This document shows positions 1 through 8,419 of a DNA stretch of 64,000 nt, piece by piece; the first letter of the stretch is position 1; each line of letters opens with the position of its first letter. Origin of the DNA: Sphingobacteriales bacterium (GTDB lineage: Bacteria > Bacteroidota > Bacteroidia > Chitinophagales > Chitinophagaceae); contig JAIXSZ010000037.1 of the NCBI GenBank assembly GCA_027484425.1, forward strand, positions 1-64,000. The letters are read 5' to 3'. A program made the translations under genes and the position numbers. The notes below the pieces were generated by a model that did not search any database, had not been told where the DNA came from, and worked only from the letters and a program-made list of their open reading frames with translations.

Positions 1-402
1 GTAAAATGGTATTTTGATGATGGCTTTACCGATACCGGACTTGCACTAACACATACCTACGCAGTGGCAGATACCTATAATGTATGCGCATTAGTATATA
101 GCCGTTGCGGAAAAGATACATTCTGCAGGGCAATAATTATCAACGACACAACGAAAACCGTGCATACATTAACTGCACCTGATTATAGTATTAGTGTGTA
201 CCCGAATCCGGCTAGACAACAACTAATGATATCGTGCACTGCGCCTATAGAATCGGTGGTAGTCAGCAATGCTGTAGGTCAGTTATTGCAGCAATATCAC
301 CCGAAGGCTGCTACGCATATAGCTGATGTGAGCAAGCTGCCACCGGGAGTGTATATAGTGCGTGTAAATGATGTGTGGGTGAGGCGGTTTGTGAAGGAGT
401 AA
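1..402 (+). CDS. PKD-domain protein with T9SS C-terminal sorting domain (5' end outside window)
   Basis: The reading frame is open from base 1, so only the C-terminal 133 residues are seen. The first ~45 residues (FDDG, HTYAVADTY, a Cys pair) look like the end of a PKD-type Ig-like repeat. After a short linker comes a T9SS type A sorting domain: the YPNPA motif, a beta-rich stretch with VSNAVGQ, then LPPGVYIVRV and a basic end. In this family the domain carries the protein through the type IX system to the cell surface or outside and is then removed. The frame has a GTG at 64, but the domain clearly starts further upstream, so that is not the true start. What the missing N-terminal part does cannot be told. 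Confidence 0.85.
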   Translation, partial: VKWYFDDGFTDTGLALTHTYAVADTYNVCALVYSRCGKDTFCRAIIINDTTKTVHTLTAPDYSISVYPNPARQQLMISCTAPIESVVVSNAVGQLLQQYHPKAATHIADVSKLPPGVYIVRVNDVWVRRFVKE

Positions 403-463
403 AAGTTGAGGCTAGAAAGTAAACGCTTTGCCTTAAACTAATTGGAAGGTAGGATTAGGAGCT

Positions 464-706
464 CTAAACTAAGCAACTGGCATTGCTTCTACGACTCTGG
501 ATATTTTCTGAAAACTCTTCTAAAGTATATGTTTTTGATGCACCTGAGGTATAGTTGTTCCATCTTTTATCAAGCTCTGCAATAGTTTCATCATCAATGG
601 ACATACCATTATTGTGTTCCAATAATTTACATATCACCTCAAGCTCATCCATATTGGCTTGATCTATATACGAATGTAGCTTTTGCTTTACTGCGGCTAT
701 TGTCAT
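464..706 (-). CDS. Addiction-module antitoxin-like small protein, no toxin partner seen
   Basis: An 80-residue acidic, helical protein. The pattern (MTIAAVKQKLHSYIDQANMDELEVI near the start, then DDETIAELDKRW and YTLEEF) resembles the Bacteroidota addiction-module antitoxins that sit upstream of RelE/ParE toxins. No RelE-like gene follows on the minus strand; the next gene that way is the convergent T9SS gene. It is therefore either an orphan antitoxin or a diverged small regulator. A -7 box (TACTTTTG on the minus strand, 718-725) lies 11 bases before the ATG, which supports expression. The family assignment is inference from sequence pattern only. Confidence 0.6.
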   Translation of the reverse strand: MTIAAVKQKLHSYIDQANMDELEVICKLLEHNNGMSIDDETIAELDKRWNNYTSGASKTYTLEEFSENIQSRRSNASCLV

Positions 707-717
707 TGTACTGGTTT

Positions 718-725
718 CAAAAGTA
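718..725 (-). promoter_or_regulatory. -7 promoter box (TACTTTTG) of the antitoxin-like gene
   Basis: Matches the Bacteroidota -7 consensus TAnnTTTG on the minus strand and lies 11 bases upstream of the ATG at 706. I did not identify a convincing -33 box. Confidence 0.45.
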
Positions 726-821
726 AATTTACAACAATACGACTACTAATAAAAACAGTCGTTCTATGAAAGATAACCAAGGAACGTTTTTAATCATTCA
801 GGAATGCAACATCTTACTACC

Positions 822-920
822 TTAACTGAGAATATTGATACTGAGGTATAATATACCGGCTACTGCGGCGGCTATTATAAATACTATGGTGAAGATGTTG
901 ATTAGTTTTTCGGAGTTCAT
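822..920 (-). CDS. Possible 32-residue single-span membrane protein
   Basis: The frame ATG (918-920) to TAA (822-824) encodes 32 residues: a short polar start (MNSEKLINIF), then a hydrophobic segment (TIVFIIAAAVAGILYL), then a short tail. That is the layout of a one-span membrane microprotein. No ribosome-binding site or promoter is obvious, but Bacteroidota often lack strong Shine-Dalgarno sequences. The function is unknown. It is supported only by the composition of the product and by lying in an otherwise empty 409-base gap. Confidence 0.35.
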   Translation of the reverse strand: MNSEKLINIFTIVFIIAAAVAGILYLSINILS

Positions 921-1090
921 GTTGTTGTTGCTTTAGTCTTTCTACACATTATCTTGTCGGTGAATGGTGTACAATAATCAAGCCGAAACTTGGAGAAAGT
1001 GACTTATGTATTGTTAAACCTGAGCGTGTGCTGTGGGTGGGACGGTATTATCAATTTGTATTTTTAACAAATTATCCATGCTACAGCTAT

Positions 1091-1098
1091 TATATTTG
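1091..1098 (+). promoter_or_regulatory. -7 promoter box (TATATTTG) of the beta-barrel gene
   Basis: A perfect TAnnTTTG box 17 bases before the ATG at 1116. The rest of 921-1090 shows nothing I can name. Confidence 0.5.
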
Positions 1099-1115
1099 CG
1101 CCCTAATATCTGTTT

Positions 1116-1832
1116 ATGCGAAATATTGTTGTCATCACAGCCCTATTGCTCTTATCTGCCGCACGGCTTGTGGCACAGGACCAGAAAATAAACAGCAATG
1201 CAACGCCACCGCCTGTAGTGAAGCCTGCACGCGATTTCTTGATGGTGCAGTTTGGGTACACCAACTGGATTAACAAACCAGATAGCGGTGTGAGCACTAA
1301 ACCATTTGCATATACGTTCAACACGTATCTGTGTTATGATTTCCCTATCAAAAAAAGCAAACTGAGTTTTGCTGCAGGACTAGGTATCAGCACTACTACG
1401 GTGTATATGGACAATCAACTGCTAGCGGTATCGGACACGGGTACTAGGGGTGTAGATGCTACGTTTGTAACAGATACTGCTGACTATAAGCGCTATAAGT
1501 TTAACACGGCTTACCTGCAGGCTCCGTTTGAACTGAGGTACTTCAGCAATCCATACAACCGTAATAAAGGATTTAAGGCGGCTATAGGGCTGCAAGTGGG
1601 TACGCTGCTGAGCGGACATACTAAGGGATTGCGGTCGGTAGAGGGTACTAACATAAAAGATAAAGTAGGTACTAAACGCTACCTGAGCTCTTGGAACTTT
1701 GCTGCTACTGCCCGTGTGGGTTATGGCAACTTTACTGCATTTGCGTCTTACAACATCACCAATGTATTTAAAGACAATGCTGGCCCTGCACTGACACCTA
1801 TGACACTGGGTATATGCATAACGGGTCTGTAA
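1116..1832 (+). CDS. Outer-membrane beta-barrel family protein
   Basis: 238 residues. Residues 1-20 form a signal peptide (basic start, hydrophobic core ITALLLLSAARLVAQ, cleavage after AQ). The rest alternates short beta strands ending in aromatic residues (FLMVQFGYTNW, LSFAAGLGIS, FELRYFSNPY, FTAFASYNITNVF), and the chain ends LTLGICITGL, as expected for an 8- to 10-stranded outer-membrane barrel of the PorT/OmpW-like type common in Bacteroidota. It is monocistronic, with a promoter box at 1091 and a terminator at 1870. The specific role (structural, porin, secretion) cannot be read from sequence. Confidence 0.8.
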   Translation: MRNIVVITALLLLSAARLVAQDQKINSNATPPPVVKPARDFLMVQFGYTNWINKPDSGVSTKPFAYTFNTYLCYDFPIKKSKLSFAAGLGISTTTVYMDNQLLAVSDTGTRGVDATFVTDTADYKRYKFNTAYLQAPFELRYFSNPYNRNKGFKAAIGLQVGTLLSGHTKGLRSVEGTNIKDKVGTKRYLSSWNFAATARVGYGNFTAFASYNITNVFKDNAGPALTPMTLGICITGL

Positions 1833-1869
1833 TAATTAGCTGAACCTACTACTGGTATTAAATATAAAA

Positions 1870-1897
1870 AAAGGGCGTCTTGAAAAAGATGCCCTTT
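1870..1897 (+). terminator. Hairpin terminator after the beta-barrel gene
   Basis: A 12-bp stem (AAAGGGCGTCTT with its complement, one G-U pair) closed by a GAAA tetraloop. An A-run precedes the stem, so it may act better on the minus strand. It lies 37 bases after the stop at 1832. Confidence 0.65.
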
Positions 1898-2058
1898 GTG
1901 GTCTCCTGCACTTACAGGACATTTCCGTTTCCTGTCAGGTTTCCATCGTTCTCACACACACTATCAGAAATGTAAATAAGTATGTTCAAATATTGTACCA
2001 AAAAATGGTATGGATATGTTATAATGAAGTGGAAGTTACGGCAGGACGGTATTTTGAT

Positions 2059-2066
2059 TAATTTTG
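2059..2066 (+). promoter_or_regulatory. -7 box (TAATTTTG) only 4 bases before the gpmI ATG
   Basis: Perfect TAnnTTTG. With the usual start site a few bases downstream, transcription would begin at or next to the ATG at 2071, giving a leaderless mRNA. Confidence 0.4.
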
Positions 2067-2070
2067 TGGT

Positions 2071-3594
2071 ATGTCTCGCAAAGCAATACTCATTATAATG
2101 GATGGCTGGGGTCATGGTGCTGTACCAGCGTCTGATGCCATAGCAAATGCACAGGTACCATTTGTACAATCGCTGTATAGCCGATACCCCAATACTGAAC
2201 TGATAACCTGTGGCGAAGCTGTGGGATTGCCAGAGGGGCAAATGGGCAACTCGGAGGTGGGACACCTGAACATAGGTGCGGGCAGAATAGTGTATCAGGA
2301 GCTGCAACGGATCAATGTGGCATTCAGAGATGGTGAGGCTGCCAATAGTGCAGTGCTACTGGCGGCACTGGAGGCTGCAAAAAAGGCAGGTACTACGCTA
2401 CACCTGATGGGGCTGGTAAGTGATGGTGGTGTGCATAGCCACATAAGCCATCTGCAAGACCTGCTGACACTGGCACAGCAACATGAGGTGCCCAATGTAG
2501 CGGTGCACGCATTTACAGATGGCAGAGACTGCGACCCTAAAAGCGGTCTGGGCTTCCTAACACAACTGCAACAACACCTGACAAAAACGGGTGGCAAACT
2601 GGCAAGCATCACTGGTAGGTATTATGCCATGGACCGCGACAAACGCTGGGAACGTGTGAAGGTGGCCTATGATGCACTGGTGCATGGTGCGGGCACGCAT
2701 ACTACACTGCCACTAGAAGCAGTAGCGGCTGCGTATGAGTATAATATAACCGACGAGTTTATACAACCTATAATAGTGTGCGACAGCACCGGAGCACCCA
2801 CTGCTGTGATAAAGGATGGCGATGTGGTGATCTGCTTCAACTTCAGGACAGACCGCTGCCGGGAGATAACCATTGCCCTGACCCAAGAGGCACACCATGA
2901 GGAGAACATGCATCCGCTGGCACTACACTACGTAACGATGACGGAGTATGACAAGAGCTACAAAGGTGTGGAGGTAATGTTTGTGAACAAGGACCTGACC
3001 AACACAATGGGTGAGGTGCTGGAGCAAAACGGCAAAACCCAGATGCGCATAGCCGAGACAGAAAAGTATCCGCATGTTACGTTCTTCTTTTCGGGCGGAA
3101 GGGAGCAGCCGTTTGTGGGCGAGCGGCGGATAATGGCACCATCGCCGAGGAATGTAGCCACCTATGACCTGCAACCCGAAATGAGTGCCAGAGAACTAAC
3201 TGAAAGTATACTGCCTGAAATAATGGCACAGTCGGCCGACTTTGTATGCCTGAACTTTGCGAATGCAGACATGGTGGGGCATACGGGTGTATGGAGTGCT
3301 GTGGTGAAAGCTGTGGAAACTGTGGATGAATGTGTGAGCCGTATAGTGCCGGCTGCACTAGAAAACGGGTATGCGGTGTTCTTGACGGCAGACCACGGCA
3401 ATGCCGACTACCTGATAAACGAAGATGGCACCCCCAACACTGCACATACTCTGAACCCTGTGCCGCTGTTTGTGATAGCCAATGACTATACAGGCACGCT
3501 GAAACCCGGCAAACTGGGCGATCTGGCACCTAGCATACTATCTTATATGGGATTGCCGATACCGGCAGACATGACGGGCAATGTGCTGCTGTAA
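2071..3594 (+). CDS. gpmI: 2,3-bisphosphoglycerate-independent phosphoglycerate mutase
   Basis: 507 residues, the normal length for this Mn-dependent glycolytic enzyme, which interconverts 3- and 2-phosphoglycerate in the cytoplasm. The alkaline-phosphatase-fold metal site starts at IIMDGWGHG (Asp11); the catalytic Ser is Ser61 in GQMGNSEVGHLNIGAG. Substrate and metal motifs follow: HAFTDGRDCDP, GRYYAMDRDKRW, FNFRTDRCREI, FANADMVGHTG, FLTADHGNAD. The protein is complete, with no break. The start at 2071 gives the family-typical N-terminus. It ends 20 bases before the convergent HAD gene, with no clear terminator between them. Confidence 0.97.
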   Translation: MSRKAILIIMDGWGHGAVPASDAIANAQVPFVQSLYSRYPNTELITCGEAVGLPEGQMGNSEVGHLNIGAGRIVYQELQRINVAFRDGEAANSAVLLAALEAAKKAGTTLHLMGLVSDGGVHSHISHLQDLLTLAQQHEVPNVAVHAFTDGRDCDPKSGLGFLTQLQQHLTKTGGKLASITGRYYAMDRDKRWERVKVAYDALVHGAGTHTTLPLEAVAAAYEYNITDEFIQPIIVCDSTGAPTAVIKDGDVVICFNFRTDRCREITIALTQEAHHEENMHPLALHYVTMTEYDKSYKGVEVMFVNKDLTNTMGEVLEQNGKTQMRIAETEKYPHVTFFFSGGREQPFVGERRIMAPSPRNVATYDLQPEMSARELTESILPEIMAQSADFVCLNFANADMVGHTGVWSAVVKAVETVDECVSRIVPAALENGYAVFLTADHGNADYLINEDGTPNTAHTLNPVPLFVIANDYTGTLKPGKLGDLAPSILSYMGLPIPADMTGNVLL

Positions 3595-3614
3595 GGAATA
3601 GCTACAAGGTGAAA

Positions 3615-4313
3615 TCAGAATACATCCATCAATTGTGACAGATGGCTGACCTCGTATGTTGGTTTGTGGGTATGTGGCAATGAAAGCGGATTGTAATATG
3701 CACTGTGCCAACCGGCATTGATGGCTCCCTTAATGTCTATTTCTACTGCATCGCCTATCATGATACTATGTTCGGCTTGTGCGCCGGCTGCTGCCAGGGC
3801 GAAGTCGAATATTTCTTTGTAGGGCTTCATGCTATTGCTGCGCTCAGAGGTAATGAGGTGTGTAAAGTAACGGGCTATGCCTGAGTACTGTAGCTTCAGT
3901 CGCTGTGTGGTTTCGAAACCATTGGTAATGAGGTGCATCTCATACCTGCCTTTGCAGTGCTCCAGCAGTTCCTTGGCGTGTGGTATGAGCAGTGTTTGGG
4001 AGGGTAAGATCTCGAGAAAGGCGGTGCTGAGCTCGTGAGCCAGCGAGGTGTCTGCTACTTTAAAGTCGAGCAACATGAGCCACATGCGCTTCCAGCGTAG
4101 TTCATCGCGCTTTATGAAGCCATTGCGGTATCGGGCCCACAACTTGTCGTTGTGCACATTGTAAGACCTGAAAAGGGCATCAAAATCGGTAATGCCCCTG
4201 CTGGCAAGGTCGTACTCGGTGTAGAGTTGGCGTAGGGTTGCTTCTGAGTTTTTGTCGAAATCCCAAAGGGTGTGGTCGAGGTCAAAAAACAGATGTTTGT
4301 AATGTGCAGGCAT
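3615..4313 (-). CDS. YjjG-family HAD hydrolase (nucleotide 5'-monophosphatase-like)
   Basis: 232 residues. HAD motif I is FFDLDHTLWDF (Asp11 nucleophile, Asp13 acid/base), motif II is HLITNG, the motif III Lys is in MKPYKEIFDFAL, and motif IV is MIGDAVEIDIKGA. The WDFDKNS segment after motif I and the helical cap (residues ~15-95) match the YjjG group, which removes phosphate from pyrimidine and non-canonical nucleotides; the exact substrate here is inference. A -7 box (TACCTTTG, minus strand, 4340-4347) lies 26 bases before the ATG. It is convergent with gpmI. Confidence 0.88.
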   Translation of the reverse strand: MPAHYKHLFFDLDHTLWDFDKNSEATLRQLYTEYDLASRGITDFDALFRSYNVHNDKLWARYRNGFIKRDELRWKRMWLMLLDFKVADTSLAHELSTAFLEILPSQTLLIPHAKELLEHCKGRYEMHLITNGFETTQRLKLQYSGIARYFTHLITSERSNSMKPYKEIFDFALAAAGAQAEHSIMIGDAVEIDIKGAINAGWHSAYYNPLSLPHTHKPTYEVSHLSQLMDVF

Positions 4314-4339
4314 GGTGTGGAGTGTTGTTGTAGCTGCGC

Positions 4340-4347
4340 CAAAGGTA
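4340..4347 (-). promoter_or_regulatory. -7 promoter box (TACCTTTG) of the HAD gene
   Basis: Perfect TAnnTTTG on the minus strand, 26 bases before the start codon at 4313. Confidence 0.5.
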
Positions 4348-4418
4348 ATGGATGTGGGTGGTAAGTTTAGATAAACTGACTACATACCATTAAGGGTAGC
4401 TGAATTAACAAAAACTGG

Positions 4419-4449
4419 TTGGTAATTTTAATATTTGTCTTTACATTTG
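4419..4449 (+). promoter_or_regulatory. Promoter of the AbiF leader RNA: TTG, 20-bp spacer, TACATTTG
   Basis: TTG at 4419-4421 and a perfect -7 box TACATTTG at 4442-4449, separated by 20 bases, the best two-part Bacteroidota promoter in the window. It places transcription start near 4454-4456, just before the stem that begins at 4457. Confidence 0.65.
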
Positions 4450-4454
4450 TGTCA

Positions 4455-4508
4455 ATAAGACTCGCCAAGCCTCTTAACAATGCTCAAATGGGCGAGTTTT
4501 CGATTTTT
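4455..4508 (+). ncRNA. Candidate small RNA / leader hairpin paired with the AbiF-type gene
   Basis: Directly after the promoter, bases 4457-4466 (AAGACTCGCC) pair with 4491-4500 (GGCGAGTTTT), nine Watson-Crick pairs and one G-U. The loop is 24 bases (4467-4490). The 3' side runs into UUUUCGAUUUUUU, a terminator-like tail. The transcript would be about 50 bases and would end before the likely start codon of the downstream gene at 4522. AbiF-type genes are known to be preceded by a structured RNA (the abiF motif); membership of that family here is inference. It could instead be a simple attenuator. Confidence 0.6.
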
Positions 4509-4521
4509 TATACGTTCTGAG

Positions 4522-5418
4522 ATGCAATTCAAAAAACCGCCGACAACTATCGCCCAACAAATAGACATTCTAAAAGAAAGAGGTTTATTGTTTAAAGACG
4601 AAAATAAAGCATCTCATTATCTTTCTAATATTAGTTACTACAGATTACGAGCCTATACTTTCCCTTTTCAAGATGAGTTAAGTTACGATCATGCCTTTAA
4701 GGGTGAGGTGTTTTTTGAAGACATATTGTCTGTATATGTATTCGATAGAAAGCTGCGATTACTTGTTTTCAACGCCATTGAAAAAATTGAAATAGCAATC
4801 AGAACAAAGATAATATACCATTTTTCATTGACACATGGTAGTCATTGGCATGAAAATGCATCTTTATATTTGAATAATAGTCGCTTTATCAAGGACCTTG
4901 ACGATTTATACAAGGAAATAGATCGTTCTACAGAGACATTCATAAAACACTATACACAAAAATATACAACTCCCGATTATCCAGCATCTTGGATGAGTTT
5001 GGAGGTAGCTTCAATCGGTTTGTTGTCGAAATTGTTCTGTAACCTCAGAAACTGCCCAGAAAAGAAGGCCATTTGTCATGATTTAGGACTTAAACACTAT
5101 AGTATATTAGAAAGTTGGCTACACTCTATTTGCCACATTCGGAATATATGCGCTCACCATGGGCGATTATGGAATAGACGATTTACTGCACATCCTGAAC
5201 TGCCTAAAAACCCCATTAACCCATTTCTTAGAAATAATAACATCAACAGAAACAAGCTTTACGCTATTTTGAGTTGTATGACTTACTTATTAGACAATAT
5301 TAGCCCACAAAATAATTTCAATGCAAATCTAAAAACGCTAATTGAAAGTTGTGATTTAATAACAATAAAGGAAATGGGCTTCCCCCAGGGATGGGAAAAA
5401 GAAGTAATTTGGCGATAG
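4522..5418 (+). CDS. AbiF/AbiD-type Abi_2 family HEPN protein (abortive infection)
   Basis: 298 residues from the ATG at 4522; an upstream in-frame ATG (4480) lies inside the hairpin and is unlikely to be used. Abi_2 family marks are clear: KPPTTIAQQIDILKERG at the start, HYLSNISYYRLRAYTFPFQ, VFDRKLRLLVFNAIEKIEIAIRT, and SWMSLEVASIGLLSKLF. The C-terminal RNICAHHGRLWNR contains the HEPN RNase motif R-x4-H. Members of this group are RNase toxins in phage defence, held in check until infection. The gene is richer in A and T, and lacks the GTG/CTG-rich coding of the neighbouring gpmI and alaS, which suggests acquisition by transfer. It stands alone between housekeeping genes. Confidence 0.88.
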   Translation: MQFKKPPTTIAQQIDILKERGLLFKDENKASHYLSNISYYRLRAYTFPFQDELSYDHAFKGEVFFEDILSVYVFDRKLRLLVFNAIEKIEIAIRTKIIYHFSLTHGSHWHENASLYLNNSRFIKDLDDLYKEIDRSTETFIKHYTQKYTTPDYPASWMSLEVASIGLLSKLFCNLRNCPEKKAICHDLGLKHYSILESWLHSICHIRNICAHHGRLWNRRFTAHPELPKNPINPFLRNNNINRNKLYAILSCMTYLLDNISPQNNFNANLKTLIESCDLITIKEMGFPQGWEKEVIWR

Positions 5419-5597
5419 TATAATGGGCAACGCTGTGTATTGCATTAAACATAGATAGCCACTGATAGGTGTAAAATCTGTTTACACACAAGAAGGAACA
5501 TCAGATCCAACTTTACCCGATCATCAAGATAGATATTTACTAGCTCATCCAATCAACATCTGCACAATTGACCTATCATAACTACCATCTTTTCTAT

Positions 5598-5605
5598 TAG
5601 TTTTG
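5598..5605 (+). promoter_or_regulatory. -7 promoter box (TAGTTTTG) of alaS
   Basis: Perfect TAnnTTTG, 22 bases before the alaS ATG at 5628. The nearest TTG (5568-5570) is 27 bases upstream, longer than the usual spacing. The rest of 5419-5597 holds nothing I can identify. Confidence 0.45.
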
Positions 5606-5627
5606 CAGGCAGATAACTTTTAGAATA

Positions 5628-8336
5628 ATGCTTACCGCCAACCAGATACGCAGCCAGTTTTTAGATTTTTTTCGCAGCAAGGGTCACCATGTGGTGCCGT
5701 CGGCACCGATAGTGGTGAAGGACGACCCTACCTTGTTGTTTACGAATGCTGGTATGAACCAGTTCAAGGATTATTTTTTGGGCAACAGAGTGACTGAGCA
5801 CAACCGTATAGCCGATACCCAAAAGTGCCTACGTGTAAGCGGGAAACATAATGACCTAGAAGAGGTGGGTGTGGATACGTATCACCATACGATGTTTGAG
5901 ATGCTGGGCAACTGGAGCTTTGGTGACTACTTTAAAGAAGAAGCTATAGCATGGAGCTGGGAGCTACTGACAGAGGTATATGGCATAACAAAAGACAATC
6001 TGTATGTAACGGTTTTTGGGGGCGATGCTGCCGAAAACCTGCCTATGGATGAGGAAGCCTATAACTTCTGGAAACAGCATGTGGCAGAAGACCGCATACT
6101 GATGGGTAGCAAAAAAGACAACTTTTGGGAGATGGGCGATACTGGCCCGTGTGGACCATGCTCTGAGATACATGTAGACTGCCGCACCGCCGACGAAAAA
6201 GCACTGATACCGGGCAAAGACCTAGTGAATGCCGATCATCCGCAGGTGATAGAGATATGGAATAACGTATTTATGCAGTTTAATCGTACATGGAAAGATA
6301 GAGAGAGTTTTTTGGTTTGGGAAAAATCATACACCGGCGATGATCTAAAAAGAGATAGACCCAAAAAAGTAATTGAATTTACTAAACTCGAACCACTTCC
6401 TGCAACGCACGTAGATACGGGTATGGGGCTGGAGCGACTGGTGCGTGTGCTGCAAGGTAAACAAAGCAACTATGATACCGACCTGTTTACAGGTACGATA
6501 GCTACTATAGAGCATATAACAGGCAAAAAATACGGGTTTACGGATAGCAGGGCAGATATTGCATTCAGGGTGATATCTGACCACATAAGGGCTATAGGCT
6601 TTACGATAGCCGATGGTCAGTTGCCCTCTAATACGGGTGCTGGCTATGTGATACGCAGGATACTGCGCCGTGCTGTGCGGTATTACTACACTTATCTGGA
6701 ATACAAACAACCCATGCTTCATCAACTGATGCCTGTGCTGGCACAGCAGTTTCAGGAGGTGTTCCCGGAGCTGCACCTGCAACTGGGCTTGGTGAGCCGT
6801 GTGGTGAAGGAAGAAGAGGATGCTTTCTTGAGAACGCTGGATAAGGGATTGAGAAAAATAGACGACATCATAACTGCTACGCAAAACAGCCATACACTGA
6901 CCATAAATGGTAAAGCTGCTTTTGAGTTGTATGATACTTATGGATTCCCGATAGACCTGACCCGCCTGATAGGTAGTGAGCAGGGACTGCATGTAGACGA
7001 AGCTGCTTTTGCAGCTGAGATGCAGCTACAGAAAACCCGTAGCCGTGCTGCTACAGCCCTAGATACAGATGACTGGGTGGTGCTGAGAGAGGGTGGTAGC
7101 GACTTTGTAGGGTATGAAACGCTGGTATCTGATGCTAACATCATGAAATACCGCAAGGTAACGTCTAAAGGTAAGGAGCAATACCAACTGGTGCTGGATA
7201 CTACACCTTTCTATGCCGAAAGTGGTGGACAGGTGGGCGATACGGGCGAGCTGATTTTCCCGAATGAGCGGATACAGATAACTGATACCAAGAAGGAAGA
7301 TGGTATGATTATTCACTTTGCTACTATGCTGCCCGAGAATACCGAGGCGCCTGCAATGGCTAAAGTAGATGCCGCTAAACGTGCTGCTACAGAGATACAC
7401 CACAGTGCTACCCACCTGCTGCATGCGGCGCTGCGCGATGTGCTGGGCGTGCATGTGGCTCAAAAAGGTTCGCTGGTGAATAACGAAAATCTGCGTTTCG
7501 ACTTTTCGCACTTTGCCAAGGTGACCGATGAAGAGATAACACAGATTGAAGCGATAGTAAACGCTAAAATAAGAGAGAATGTGCCTGTAGTGATAAAGTC
7601 TATGACCAAGAACGAAGCAGTGGCAATGGGTGCTATGGCACTGTTTGGTGAGAAGTATGGCAATGTGGTGCGGGTGGTGATAATGGACCCGAAATACTCG
7701 ATAGAGCTGTGTGGTGGTACCCATGTGGGTGCTACGGGTGAGCTAGGCTTCTTTAAGATAACGAGCGAGGCAGCGGTGGCAGCAGGTGTGCGCCGTATGG
7801 AGGCTGTGAGTGGCAAGGCTGCAGAAGATTTTGTAACTGCACAACAACAACTGCTGTATAGCATAACTACCCAACTGAAGAATGCTAAAGACCCAGTTAA
7901 GGCTATAGAAAAGCTACAAGAAGAACGTAGCAAACTAGAAAAACATGTAGAGTATCTGGAGGCGCGACAGCTAGTGGGTATACGCAACGAACTACTGATG
8001 AAGGATGAAATCATCAACCAGATATCGTTTGTGGGGCAAATAGTGACTGTGGGTAATGCTGATGCGCTGCGCAAACTATGCCTAGATATGAAAGCACACC
8101 TCAACGACCATGTAGTGGTGCTGTGTGCCAACATAGATGGCAAACCATTTGTGGCAGTGGGCGTAGATGATAAAGTAACTGCTGCCCGCGGACTAGATGC
8201 TGGCAAAATAATAAAAGAACATGTTGCACCCCTGATAAAGGGCGGCGGTGGCGGTCAGAAATCGATGGCTACTGCAGGTGGTCAAGATGTGAGCGGACTG
8301 GCTGCTGTGATAGAAGCGGTGAGAGGGCTACTGTAG
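5628..8336 (+). CDS. alaS: Alanine--tRNA ligase
   Basis: 902 residues, full length. The class II catalytic core is N-terminal (FFRSKGHHVVPSAPIV, LFTNAGMNQFKDYFLG, TYHHTMFEMLGNWSFGDYFK, THVDTGMGLERL). The editing domain has HHSATHLLHAALR (HxxxH) and SIELCGGTHV, the zinc/editing motif that removes mischarged Ser or Gly. A coiled-coil segment (~residues 745-795) leads to the C-Ala domain, with KGGGGGQKSMATAGG near the end. It charges tRNA-Ala in the cytoplasm. It has its own promoter box at 5598 and a strong terminator at 8361. Confidence 0.98.
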   Translation: MLTANQIRSQFLDFFRSKGHHVVPSAPIVVKDDPTLLFTNAGMNQFKDYFLGNRVTEHNRIADTQKCLRVSGKHNDLEEVGVDTYHHTMFEMLGNWSFGDYFKEEAIAWSWELLTEVYGITKDNLYVTVFGGDAAENLPMDEEAYNFWKQHVAEDRILMGSKKDNFWEMGDTGPCGPCSEIHVDCRTADEKALIPGKDLVNADHPQVIEIWNNVFMQFNRTWKDRESFLVWEKSYTGDDLKRDRPKKVIEFTKLEPLPATHVDTGMGLERLVRVLQGKQSNYDTDLFTGTIATIEHITGKKYGFTDSRADIAFRVISDHIRAIGFTIADGQLPSNTGAGYVIRRILRRAVRYYYTYLEYKQPMLHQLMPVLAQQFQEVFPELHLQLGLVSRVVKEEEDAFLRTLDKGLRKIDDIITATQNSHTLTINGKAAFELYDTYGFPIDLTRLIGSEQGLHVDEAAFAAEMQLQKTRSRAATALDTDDWVVLREGGSDFVGYETLVSDANIMKYRKVTSKGKEQYQLVLDTTPFYAESGGQVGDTGELIFPNERIQITDTKKEDGMIIHFATMLPENTEAPAMAKVDAAKRAATEIHHSATHLLHAALRDVLGVHVAQKGSLVNNENLRFDFSHFAKVTDEEITQIEAIVNAKIRENVPVVIKSMTKNEAVAMGAMALFGEKYGNVVRVVIMDPKYSIELCGGTHVGATGELGFFKITSEAAVAAGVRRMEAVSGKAAEDFVTAQQQLLYSITTQLKNAKDPVKAIEKLQEERSKLEKHVEYLEARQLVGIRNELLMKDEIINQISFVGQIVTVGNADALRKLCLDMKAHLNDHVVVLCANIDGKPFVAVGVDDKVTAARGLDAGKIIKEHVAPLIKGGGGGQKSMATAGGQDVSGLAAVIEAVRGLL

Positions 8337-8360
8337 TGAAATAATATTGGCAAAAACAGA

Positions 8361-8399
8361 AAGAGACATCAGACCGTAATGGTAAGATGTCTCTTTTTT
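8361..8399. terminator. Bidirectional terminator between alaS and the polysaccharide locus
   Basis: A perfect 10-bp stem (AAGAGACATC 8361-8370 with GATGTCTCTT 8386-8395) containing a smaller inner ACC/GGT stem, followed by a T-run. An A-run upstream lets it also serve the convergent glycosyltransferase gene ending at 8420. Confidence 0.8.
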
Positions 8400-8419
8400 G
8401 ATTTATTCTGTAAAAGAAA

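Noticed and set aside
1028-1273. 81-residue plus-strand frame overlapping the beta-barrel gene
   Set aside because: It overlaps the clear barrel protein in another frame and has no protein-like features.
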